Shown here: positions 17,666-28,052 of the stretch, piece after piece
Layout of the letters: every line of letters starts with the position of its first letter
Numbering within the stretch: the first letter of the stretch is position 1
From: Sphingomonas sp. J315
GTDB taxonomy: Bacteria; Pseudomonadota; Alphaproteobacteria; Sphingomonadales; Sphingomonadaceae
Length of the DNA: 64,000 nucleotides
Assembly (NCBI RefSeq): GCF_024666595.1
Contig: NZ_CP088296.1
Location: forward strand, 3,462,501 to 3,526,500
Direction: 5' to 3'
Position numbers and translations under genes: made by a program
The notes under the pieces: model-generated
Seen by the model: the letters and a program-made list of their open reading frames with translations, nothing else
What the model was told of the DNA's origin: nothing
Databases searched by the model: none

Positions 17666-17698
17666 TGGTTATGGAACAATACAAATATTGTCAACAAT
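17666..17698 (-). promoter_or_regulatory. TonB receptor promoter with overlapping GntR-type operator (site 2)
   Basis: On the minus strand TTGACA (17689-17694) is a perfect -35 box with TAACCA/ATAACC about 16-17 bp downstream. The -35 lies inside ATTGTCAACAAT (17687-17698), a near-palindrome matching 11 of 12 bases of site 1 at 13990-14001. A bound repressor here would block RNA polymerase directly. The regulator is inferred to be the FCD protein at 17971-18633. Confidence 0.65.
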
Positions 17699-17830
17699 CT
17701 CGTCAGCAAACTGTTGAGGGGTGCCCAAGCCTCTCCGCGCTCAAGCCTCTCCCGCTTGCGGGAGGGTTGTGGAGGGTCTTCGTCCTCATCCTCTCCTTCG
17801 TGCTGCTCCCGTCCCCCGCCATCCTCCATC

Positions 17831-17934
17831 GTCACCCCGGCTCCCGTGCCGGGGTCCACCTTGAGGTGAGCGTGAACATGGAGGCTCGTGATGCGCGTGA
17901 GCCCGAGGAGACCCCGGCACAGGGCCGGAGTGAC
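17831..17934. repeat. Nested palindrome pair (GTCACCCC family)
   Basis: Two inverted units, 17831-17856 and 17910-17934, each contain an internal CCCCGGC/GCCGGGG hairpin, and together they form a larger imperfect inverted repeat. The design is the same as the element at 31273-31348. It is probably a mobile REP-like sequence, with no transposase nearby. Confidence 0.65.
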
Positions 17935-17970
17935 GTCAGGAGCAGGGGAGAGAACTCCGCCTACGTCCGC

Positions 17971-18633
17971 TCAATGCGGGAGCACATCCTCCATCTCGAT
18001 CACGGCCGCGAGCGCATCCTCGACATGTTTCCGCATCAGTCGCTCGGCCTCCGGCGCGTCGCCGCGCACGATCGCGTCGGTGATCTGGCGGTGGTCGCTG
18101 TTCGCATCGTCGATGCGGTGCGGCTTGAAGAAGGCGGAGAAGAGCAGGCGGTAGAGCGGCAGCCGCAGCCGCTCGACAAAGCCCCGGACATAGTCGTTAT
18201 CCGCACCGTCGAGGATCAGTGCATGCCACGCATCGTTCGCGCGCACGAATGCCGGGTGGTCGCCGGTATTCTCGACCGCGTTGAGCTGCTCCTGCAACCC
18301 CACCAGCTGCGCCTTGCGTTCGGGATCGTCGGCCAGCGCGAAGTCGTGCGCCGCCAGCCCTTCCAGCACCATGCGCGCGCGATAGATCTGGCGGATTTCA
18401 TCGCGGCCGAAACGGCGAACCGATGCGCCGCGGAACTCCTCGATGACGATCAGCCCTTCGCTTTCCAGCCGTTGCAGCGCCTCGCGCACGCGGCTGCGCG
18501 TCGCGCCGGTTTCGCGAATGATGTCCGCTTCCACCAGCCGCTGGCCCTGCACCGCGCGCCCGGTACGGATGCGTTCGCGCAGCCAGGCGGCGACCTCGGC
18601 GGCGGAAAGGATGCGGTCGGGTTCGTCGGCCAT
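17971..18633 (-). CDS. GntR-family (FCD/FadR-type) transcriptional regulator
   Basis: A 220-residue regulator. The N-terminal winged helix reads VEADIIRETGATRSRVREAL and LIVIEEFRGASVRRF. The C-terminal all-helical FCD domain shows the metal-ligand pattern with conserved Asp/His residues (ANDAWHALIL, DANSDHRQITDAI, AERLMRKHVEDAL). The ATG at 18633 follows the AAHS transporter by 32 bp, so it may be the last gene of the vanA-like operon. However, the matched dyads at 13989 and 17687 argue that it also or instead controls the P450-2/TonB block. FCD regulators often respond to organic acids, so VanR-like control of the demethylase operon is an alternative. Confidence 0.88.
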   Translation of the reverse strand: MADEPDRILSAAEVAAWLRERIRTGRAVQGQRLVEADIIRETGATRSRVREALQRLESEGLIVIEEFRGASVRRFGRDEIRQIYRARMVLEGLAAHDFALADDPERKAQLVGLQEQLNAVENTGDHPAFVRANDAWHALILDGADNDYVRGFVERLRLPLYRLLFSAFFKPHRIDDANSDHRQITDAIVRGDAPEAERLMRKHVEDALAAVIEMEDVLPH

Positions 18634-18665
18634 GCCGCGACCCTCGCCGGGGCGCGGGGCGCCTG

Positions 18666-19988
18666 TCAACCGGCCGCGCCCTCGACCGGTGCCTTCCACC
18701 CGCGCATCGCGAGCAGCGCGCCCGCTGCAACGATCGAGCCAAGGCCCATCAGGATCGCCACCGTCGGCAGGCCATAACCGGCTGCGAACAGGAAACCGGC
18801 AAGGGCAGGGGCCAGCGCCGATCCGCCGCGCCCGACGCCGATGACGAAGCCGGTGGCGGTCGCACGGACCCCGGTCGGGAAGGACTGGGCGATCAGCGCG
18901 TACAGGCCGACGACACCGGCATTCGTGGCGAAGCCCGCTGCCGCTGCGACCATCGACAGCCCGGCCAGGTCGCTCTGCCCCTGGCCGAACAGGATGACGA
19001 GGCCCGTCGACAGCAGCATCGCGACAATGGTCAGCGCGAGCAGCCGGATCTTGCCGGTCAGCAGCCCCAGGATCAGCGATCCGGTCGCACCGCCGATGCT
19101 CGCCCAGACCAGCACGCCGGCGGCCTCGGGCGGCGGGAAGCCCATGTCGACGACGATCTTCGGGATCCATTTCAGGATGAAGTAGAAGGTCATGATGTGG
19201 GCGAGATAGGCGAGCGTCAGCAGGATCATCGGACGCATCAGCGCAGGCGAGAACAGGTTGACCAGCGGCGCCTTGCGCGTCGTCACCACGTCAGGATCGG
19301 GCAGGGCGTCGATCGGTGGGTGCCCCATCCGCGCCAGGTTGGCGTTGATCCGCTCCAGCGCGTTGGGCGGTCGCTTGTGCATCAGAAACGCGACCGACTC
19401 CGGCGCGCGCCACAGTACCAGAGGCACGAACAGGATCGAACAGACTGCGCCGAATACGAACACCGCGCGCCAGTCATACATCGACAACAGCACTGCGGAG
19501 ATCGAGCCGCCGATGATCGTGCCCACCGGATAGCCCGCCGCCATCAGCACCACCGCGAGCGAGCGGTGCTTGGCGTTCGCTGCTTCCGCCACCGCCGCGT
19601 TGGTCGCCGCGAGCATGCCGCCGATGCCAAGGCCCGTCAGCACGCGCCAGAGCATCAGCGAATAGACGCCGTCCGCCGTTGCTGCACCGAGCATGCCCAC
19701 GGTCATGATCGCGAGGCACGAAAGGATCGTCGCACGCCGACCGATACGATCGGCAATGCCGCCTAGGAACAGCGAACCGATCGCCATGCCGACCAGCTCC
19801 ATCGACAGCACGATGCCGAGCTGCGCGCGGTCGATGCCCCAATCCTTGGCGATGCCGGGGGAGGCGAAGCTGATCGACAGCACGTCGAAGCCGTCGAGCG
19901 CGTTCAACCCGACCATCGTCGCGACCACGCCCCACTGGAACCGGGACATCGGTGCGCGGTCGATCACTGCACGCGGATCGGTAGCCAT
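18666..19988 (-). CDS. MFS transporter, aromatic acid:H+ symporter (AAHS) family
   Basis: A 440-residue, 12-span carrier. The first transmembrane segment has the AAHS signature LNALDGFDVLSISFASP, with the Asp pair needed for proton-coupled uptake in PcaK. It is followed by the MFS loop GGIADRIGRR. Position directly after the VanA-like and MarR genes suggests it imports vanillate, 4-hydroxybenzoate, protocatechuate or a related aromatic acid through the inner membrane. It is 48 bp downstream of the marR-like gene and 32 bp upstream of the gntR-like gene on the same strand. A specific substrate cannot be assigned from sequence. Confidence 0.88.
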   Translation of the reverse strand: MATDPRAVIDRAPMSRFQWGVVATMVGLNALDGFDVLSISFASPGIAKDWGIDRAQLGIVLSMELVGMAIGSLFLGGIADRIGRRATILSCLAIMTVGMLGAATADGVYSLMLWRVLTGLGIGGMLAATNAAVAEAANAKHRSLAVVLMAAGYPVGTIIGGSISAVLLSMYDWRAVFVFGAVCSILFVPLVLWRAPESVAFLMHKRPPNALERINANLARMGHPPIDALPDPDVVTTRKAPLVNLFSPALMRPMILLTLAYLAHIMTFYFILKWIPKIVVDMGFPPPEAAGVLVWASIGGATGSLILGLLTGKIRLLALTIVAMLLSTGLVILFGQGQSDLAGLSMVAAAAGFATNAGVVGLYALIAQSFPTGVRATATGFVIGVGRGGSALAPALAGFLFAAGYGLPTVAILMGLGSIVAAGALLAMRGWKAPVEGAAG

Positions 19989-20036
19989 TTCCCCTCCATC
20001 GGCCGGTGTTCGGCCATTGTTATATCGGCAAACAAG

Positions 20037-20462
20037 TCAGCGATAGATGCGTGCGAGCAATTCCTCAAGCATTCCGAGTTCGGCCGCGCTGAACCGCGCC
20101 TTCACCCACGTCTCATGCTCCAGAATCGCCGCTTTGGCCCTCGCAAGCAATGCCGTGCCGTCGGCGGTCAGGCGGAACGCGATCCGTCGGCCATCGGTCC
20201 GCGACGGGCTACGCGATACCAGTCCGCGCTTTTCGAGACCATGGACCAGCGCCATCGTCGTCGCGCGATCCATGTCGAGCGCCTGTGCCAGATCGGCCTG
20301 TGCCAGATCGGGGTGATCCCCGGTCAGCCACAGCACCGACACCTGCTTCTGTGTCAGCCCCAGATCGGCGAAATGCTCGACGAAGTGCCGCTGCACCGCG
20401 CCATGCGCGCGCCGCAGCCTGAGGCCCAGAATATTGTCGAGTTCACCTCGCCCGATCGTCAC
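20037..20462 (-). CDS. MarR-family transcriptional regulator
   Basis: A 141-residue winged-helix regulator. The GTG start at 20462 overlaps the stop of the VanA-like gene (GTGA). The HTH reads LAQADLAQALDMDRATTMALV, followed by the wing GLVSRSPSRTDGRRIAFRLT, the MarR hallmark DxRxxxxxLT. Flanking helices form the dimer interface. Being inside the operon with the O-demethylase and aromatic transporter, it probably senses an aromatic acid and represses the divergent promoter at 21482-21562, where a TGTAA-N3-TTACA dyad lies. Confidence 0.88.
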   Translation of the reverse strand: MTIGRGELDNILGLRLRRAHGAVQRHFVEHFADLGLTQKQVSVLWLTGDHPDLAQADLAQALDMDRATTMALVHGLEKRGLVSRSPSRTDGRRIAFRLTADGTALLARAKAAILEHETWVKARFSAAELGMLEELLARIYR

Positions 20463-21481
20463 GCGGTCTCCGCTTCCATCAGCTTGCGAATGATCGCGCG
20501 CGCGCGAACGCTGCCCTGATCCATCGAATAGCCGCGCAGCTTCATGTCGGGATTGGCCAGGATACTGCGCTGCTGGGCCTCCAGCACCTCGACATCCTCG
20601 TCGAACACCTGGCCCTGCTGCCCCTTCAGCCGCGCGGTAAAGCCGGCATCGTCGATGTCGAAATTGCGCGCCATGCCCCAGAAATAGTGAGTCGTTGTTT
20701 CGGTCTCCGGTGTCATGGCATCGACGACCACGCCGCGCACCCCCGAATCGTGGCTCTCGATCGTATCGCCCGCCTCGACCGGCGACACGCCGACATCGAT
20801 CAGGACTGACGAGGGGGGAAGGAAGTGGCAGATCTGCCAGCGATTGACCAAGCCCGTCGATCGCAGCGCATCGCGCCAGAAGGGCGGCGGCTCGATCCCC
20901 GGCATCCAGCGGCGGACGAACACTTCCTCGCCCTTCACCACCGTCTCGATCGGCGCTTCGGTAATCTCATGCTGGCCGATCGACCCCTGATGGACCCAGG
21001 TCTCGTGGCTGAGGTCGAGCAGATTGTCGATCACCAGCCGGTAATCGCTCTTGATATGGTCGTATCCGCCGTCGAACGTCCATCCCGGCGCGCTGCACGG
21101 CCAGAAATCGGGCACGGTCGCCGGGTCGGCCTTGGCCGCATCGCCGATCCACACCCAGATGAAGCGATGCTTCTCGACCACGGGATACAATGTGGCGCAG
21201 ACCGCCTTGGGCACGGTCTCGGACTTGATCGGCATTTCGGTCGCGCAGCCATCGGGACCGAGCAGCAGGCCGTGATAGCGACAGCGGATCGAATCGCCCT
21301 CCTTGAACCCCATCGACAGCGGCAGCAGCCGGTGCGGACAGGCGTCGCGCATCGCGACGACGCTGCGGTCGAGCTTGCGGTAGAGCATCACCGGCTCGCC
21401 ACAGATGGTGCGGGCGATCGGGCTACTGTCTACCTCGGAATCCCATGCGGCGACGTACCAGCGATTGACGATCCAGGTCAT
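20459..21481 (-). CDS. Rieske non-haem iron oxygenase, VanA-like aromatic O-demethylase, oxygenase subunit
   Basis: A 340-residue oxygenase. The Rieske cluster ligands are visible as CPHRLLPL (Cys-His, about 47-48) and CRYHGLLL (Cys-x2-His, about 68-71). The mononuclear-iron region is NLLDLSHETWVHQG, with His-x4-His. It is VanA-like in length and N-terminal start (WIVNRWYVAAW). VanA removes the O-methyl group from vanillate as formaldehyde, giving protocatechuate, which feeds the lig pathway downstream in this window. The reductase VanB is not adjacent, so an electron-transfer partner must be encoded elsewhere. Related demethylases accept syringate, methoxybenzoates or dicamba, so the substrate is not certain. 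Confidence 0.82.
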   Translation of the reverse strand: MTWIVNRWYVAAWDSEVDSSPIARTICGEPVMLYRKLDRSVVAMRDACPHRLLPLSMGFKEGDSIRCRYHGLLLGPDGCATEMPIKSETVPKAVCATLYPVVEKHRFIWVWIGDAAKADPATVPDFWPCSAPGWTFDGGYDHIKSDYRLVIDNLLDLSHETWVHQGSIGQHEITEAPIETVVKGEEVFVRRWMPGIEPPPFWRDALRSTGLVNRWQICHFLPPSSVLIDVGVSPVEAGDTIESHDSGVRGVVVDAMTPETETTTHYFWGMARNFDIDDAGFTARLKGQQGQVFDEDVEVLEAQQRSILANPDMKLRGYSMDQGSVRARAIIRKLMEAETA

Positions 21482-21527
21482 TGCCTCGCTCCTCTCTCTG
21501 TCCTATCGGTCTATGCAGCATTTCGTA

Positions 21528-21540
21528 TGTAACACTTACA
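21528..21540. promoter_or_regulatory. Dyad TGTAA-N3-TTACA between vanA-like and metE-like genes
   Basis: A perfect inverted repeat with 5-bp arms in the 81-bp divergent intergenic region, 47 bp from the VanA-like start and 22 bp from the MetE-like start. It is a good candidate operator for the MarR or GntR protein of this locus. Confidence 0.45.
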
Positions 21541-21562
21541 AATAATGCAAGGAGATTTGAGG

Positions 21563-22668
21563 ATGCCCACCCCCCGTTTCGCGCCGACCATGTCGGCAGC
21601 TTCCTGCGCCCCAAGGCGCTGATCGACGCCCGCGCCGCGTTCAAGGAGGGCAGCATCGATGCCGCCGCCTTGCGCGCGGTCGAGGATGAGGCGATTCGCG
21701 GCGTGGTGAAGTTCCAGGAGGATCTGGGGCTGGAAGGGATCACCGACGGCGAATTCCGTCGCACCTTCTTCCACACCGATTTCCTGCTTCAACTCGACGG
21801 TGTCGAGACCGCCGGCTTCACCCAGGTGAAGTTTCACCAGCATGGCGGCAAGGAGCTGGAATATGCCCCGCCGGTGATGAAGATCACGGGCAAGATCGGC
21901 CATGCCAGGGACATTCAGCGCGCCGACTATGAGTTCCTCGCCAGTTGCACCAGCCGGACGCCCAAGGTGACGATCCCGTCGCCGACCATGCTGCACTTCC
22001 GCGGCGGCCGCGACGCGATCGACGCTGCAGCATATCCCGACCTCGAGGACTTCTACGCCGACCTCGCCGCCGCCTATCGCGCTGAGATTGCGAGCCTCGC
22101 CGATGCCGGCTGCCGCTACCTCCAGCTCGACGACACCAACCTTGCCTATCTGTGCGACGAAACGCAGCGCGAAAATGCCCGCAAGCGCGGCATGGACCCC
22201 GATGAACTGCCGCGCCTCTATGCGCAGATCATCAACGAATCGATCCGCGACAAGCCCGAGGACATGATCGTCTGCGTCCACCTATGCCGCGGCAATTTCC
22301 GCTCGAGCTGGGCGGCCGAGGGCGGCTACGAGCCGGTCGCAGAGGTTCTGTTCAACGAACTGAATATCGACGGTTACTTCCTCGAGTATGACGATCCGCG
22401 CTCGGGCGATTTCGCCCCGCTGCGCCATGTGCCGAAGGGCAAGACGGTCGTGCTCGGCCTCGTCACCACCAAGCTCGGCGAACTGGAATCGAAGGACGAC
22501 GTGAAGCGCCGCATCGACGAAGCCGCGCAGTTCGCCCCGCTCGACCAGCTGGCCCTGTCGCCGCAATGCGGCTTCTCCTCGACCGTCCACGGCAACGACA
22601 TCGAGGTCGAACAGCAGGCGGCAAAGATGCGCCTGGTGATCGATGTGGCAAAGGACGTGTGGGGCTGA
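21563..22668 (+). CDS. MetE-like (cobalamin-independent methionine synthase family) zinc methyltransferase, one frameshift near the start
   Basis: A protein of about 368 residues equivalent to the C-terminal catalytic barrel of MetE. The zinc ligands are His-x-Cys in VCVHLCRGN (about residue 239) and Cys in ALSPQCGFSS (about 335). The ATG at 21563 has a good AAGGAG, but the frame joins only if the six-C run at 21570-21575 is read as seven. That gives MPTPPFRADHVGSFLRP, the standard N-terminus of this family. Without that change no start codon suits the open frame. Small MetE-like proteins transfer methyl groups from folate, cobalamin or other donors. Here it is divergent from an aromatic O-demethylase, suggesting a role in one-carbon or methyl transfer from methoxyaromatics. 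Confidence 0.8.
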
Positions 22669-22680
22669 CGACAAACAATC

Positions 22681-22812
22681 CTCCCCCGCAAGGGGGAGGT
22701 GGCGCCGCAGGCGACGGAGGGGGAGGACGGCTGCGTCCTCTCCCTTCATGCAGCAACCCTTCCGCCCCCTCCGTCAGCGCTCCGCGCTGCCACCTCCCCC
22801 TGGCGGGGGAGG
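22681..22812. repeat. Paired intergenic palindromes (CTCCCCC family)
   Basis: Hairpins at 22681-22698 (CTCCCCC/GGGGGAG) and 22793-22812 (CCTCCCCC/GGGGGAGG) flank inner dyads such as GGCGCCGCAGGCG. They separate two convergent genes, the MetE-like gene and the Bcr-like pump, so they may terminate both transcripts. Confidence 0.65.
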
Positions 22813-22813
22813 A

Positions 22814-25894
<3,081 letters not shown>

Positions 25895-25902
<8 letters not shown>

Positions 25903-26569
25903 ATTTCAAGCCCATCTCTGCCAGCCGCGGCCGCATGTCGTAGATGTCGAGTCCCAGCTCACCCGCTGCCAGCCGCACGCGCTTGGCCTCTTCGGCTGCC
26001 TCGCGCTTGCGCGCCGCCTCCAGCACGGTGGCGGCATCCGCACGCTTGACCACGCACACCCCGTCGTCATCGGCGACGATCACGTCGCCCGGCTCGATCG
26101 CGGCGCCCGCGCACACGATCGGCACATTGACCGACCCCAGCGTGTTCTTGACCGTCCCCTGCGCGAACACCGCCTTCGACCATACTGGAAAGCCCATCTG
26201 CGTCAGGTCGCGCACGTCGCGCACCCCGGCGTCGATCACCAGCCCCCGGCACCCCCGCGCCATCGCGCTGGTCGCCAGCAAATCGCCAAAATAGCCGTCG
26301 ACGCATGGGGAAGTGGGAGCGAGGACGAGGATGTCGCCCTCCTTCAGCTGTTCGATCGCGACATGCACCATCCAGTTGTCGCCCGGCGGCGACGAGATGG
26401 TGACGGCGTTCCCCGCAATCCGCGCTCCGGAATAGATCGGGCGCATATAATGCGCGAGCAGCCCGATCCGCCCCTGCGCCTCATGCACCGTCGCGACGCC
26501 AGCGTGGCCAAGCCCCTCCACGATGTCCAATGGAGTGCGCTGGATATTCTGCACAACGCGTGCCGACAT
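25895..26569 (-). CDS. ligK: 4-carboxy-4-hydroxy-2-oxoadipate aldolase / oxaloacetate decarboxylase
   Basis: A 224-residue RraA-fold class II aldolase. Metal- and substrate-binding blocks are visible: [42 protein letters not shown] (the G-x-R-D motif) and [14 protein letters not shown]. LigK cleaves 4-carboxy-4-hydroxy-2-oxoadipate to pyruvate and oxaloacetate, the last step of the pathway. An in-frame ATG lies upstream at 26710, but the ATG at 26569 has a GGGAGATG ribosome site and matches the known N-terminus [11 protein letters not shown]. It is the first gene of the leftward operon and is divergent from ligR. Confidence 0.93.
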
Positions 26570-26687
26570 TGGACATCTCCCGAGGGAAAAAGCGAATGGA
26601 AGTAGGGGGCGGATGTAGCGTTTATCGGCGACATGTTCTCTATCTGAAATTCCGAGCCGCGATAAGATTTTCTGATATGTCTGCGGA
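26570..26687. promoter_or_regulatory. Divergent ligK/ligR promoter region
   Basis: A 118-bp intergenic region, AT-rich compared with its neighbours. It holds TTATCG and CGATAA half sites about 50 bp apart and several ATCT/AGAT steps, as might be expected for a LysR-type control region. No clear -35/-10 pair stands out. Confidence 0.4.
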
Positions 26688-27895
26688 ATGATTCGCCCGT
26701 TCGACCTCAATCTCCGCCATCTGCGTGCCCTTGGTCAGGTGATTGCGCAGGGCAGCCTCAACCGCGCGGCAGAGGCGGCGGGGTTGTCGCAGCCGGCGTT
26801 GACGCAGGGGCTCGCCAAGCTGGAGAAACAGCTTGGCGTCACCCTGTTCGACCGGCATTCGGACGGGGTCACGCCCAGCCCGGCAGGCACAGCGCTGGCC
26901 GAGCGGGTGGAGCGCGCATTCGACCAGCTCGCCGCGGCGACGCGGCGGTCGGCGCGCGGCGGGACGCGCGGTTTTGCCCGCCCCGAGCTGCTGATGACCG
27001 CGACCCAGCTCGATGCCTTCCTCCACTTCGCCGACGCACAGGGCTTTGCCGGCGCGGCGGCGGCGAGCGGCATGTCGCAACCGGCGGTGCACCGCTCGGT
27101 GCGGGAGCTGGAACAGGTCTGCGCGACCCCGCTGGCCGAGCGGCGCGGGCGTGGCATGGCGCTCACCCCGGCGGGGCGGACATTGGCGCGCGGCGTGCGG
27201 CTTGCTGCGAGAGAGATCTCCGCCGGGATTGCCGAAGCGCGCGGCGACGAAGGGGAGGGCGGGCGCATCGCGATCGGCGCGATGCCGCTCAGCCGCGCGC
27301 TGCTGCTCCCGCACAGCCTTGCGCAATTCCTCCGCGAGGAGCCGCGCACCGTGGTCGATGTGGTCGAGGGGTCGTGGCGTGAGCTGGTCGATCCGCTGCT
27401 CGACGGCATCATCGACATCATGGTCGGCGCGTTGCGCGACGACTGCCCGCCGGGGGTGGAGCAGGTGCCGCTGTTCACCGACCGCCTCGCCATTTTCGGG
27501 CGGCGCGGGCATCCGCTGGCGCACGGCGCAGTCGACCTCGACACGCTCGCCGCGCAATCCTGGGTCGTCGGCCCGGTCGGCACCCGCTGCGCGCGCACTG
27601 GGAGGCGTTGTTCGCCGGACGCGACCTGCCCCCGGTCCCGATCGAATGCGGCTCGGTGATGGTGATCCGCGGCCTGCTGGTACAGAGCGATCTGCTGACC
27701 CTGCTCTCCCCCGATCAGGTCGCGCTGGAGGTGGGCGCGGGGATGCTCGAGCGCGTCGGCCCGCAACTCCCCGGCGCGGTCCGCACCATCGGCATCAGCA
27801 CCCGCGCAGGCTGGCGCCCCACCGCCAGCCAGGCACGCTTCATCGACCTGCTCCACCGCGCGACAATCGAGACGAGAAGTCAGGAAAATCGATAG
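26688..27895 (+). CDS. ligR: LysR-family regulator of the lig genes with two tandem HTH domains, one frameshift
   Basis: About 402 residues, longer than the usual 300. The first LysR helix-turn-helix is at residues about 8-66 ([20 protein letters not shown], then [14 protein letters not shown]). A second, diverged copy is at about 103-161 ([35 protein letters not shown]). The effector domain follows from about 185 ([17 protein letters not shown]). The frame breaks at 27583-27585, where CCC should be CCCC; the repaired sequence reads [19 protein letters not shown]. It is adjacent to and divergent from ligK, so it most likely activates the protocatechuate operons in response to protocatechuate or a pathway intermediate. 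The symbol is given by position and family. Confidence 0.8.
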
Positions 27896-27900
27896 GCGCA

Positions 27901-27914
27901 AATCCAATTGGATT
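27901..27914. promoter_or_regulatory. Perfect 14-bp palindrome upstream of the ligJABC operon
   Basis: AATCCAATTGGATT lies 5 bp after the ligR stop and about 140 bp ahead of the next gene. There is no U-tract, so it looks like a protein-binding site rather than a terminator. Confidence 0.5.
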
Positions 27915-27966
27915 AGCCCTGTCGGGGCAAGCACGACTAAGCCCCGAAATCATGCCACTGCAACGC

Positions 27967-27980
27967 GAACAACATTGTTC
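27967..27980. promoter_or_regulatory. Inverted repeat GAACAA-CA-TTGTTC upstream of the ligJABC operon
   Basis: Six-base perfect arms around a 2-base centre, about 72 bp before the DUF1932 gene start. It is a second candidate binding site in the 157-bp promoter region of the rightward lig operon. Confidence 0.45.
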
Positions 27981-28052
27981 TTGTGATGCGCCTCGCGCCG
28001 CCGTTGCGGTTGCTGAGGCGCTTTGCAACGCGCGACACGCGAGTGGCGCGTG

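Larger units (their letters stand above)
17613..17970. other. 358-bp intergenic region: promoter, operator and palindromic repeats
   Basis: No convincing coding sequence. The left part (17660-17700) holds the TonB receptor promoter and operator. The rest is repeat-like: a hairpin CTCCCGC-TT-GCGGGAG at 17749-17764 and a nested palindrome pair at 17831-17934. The GntR gene ends at 17971. Confidence 0.7.

Noticed and set aside
20459..21481. Reading the O-demethylase as tetrahydrofolate-dependent LigM/DesA
   Set aside because: The protein has Rieske ligands and a mononuclear-iron motif and no GcvT-like fold, so it is VanA-like.
21481..21562. An 80-base N-terminal extension of the MetE-like protein from 21481
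   Set aside because: The added residues are not family-like and begin inside the VanA-like start codon. The ATG at 21563 plus one missing C explains the frame better.
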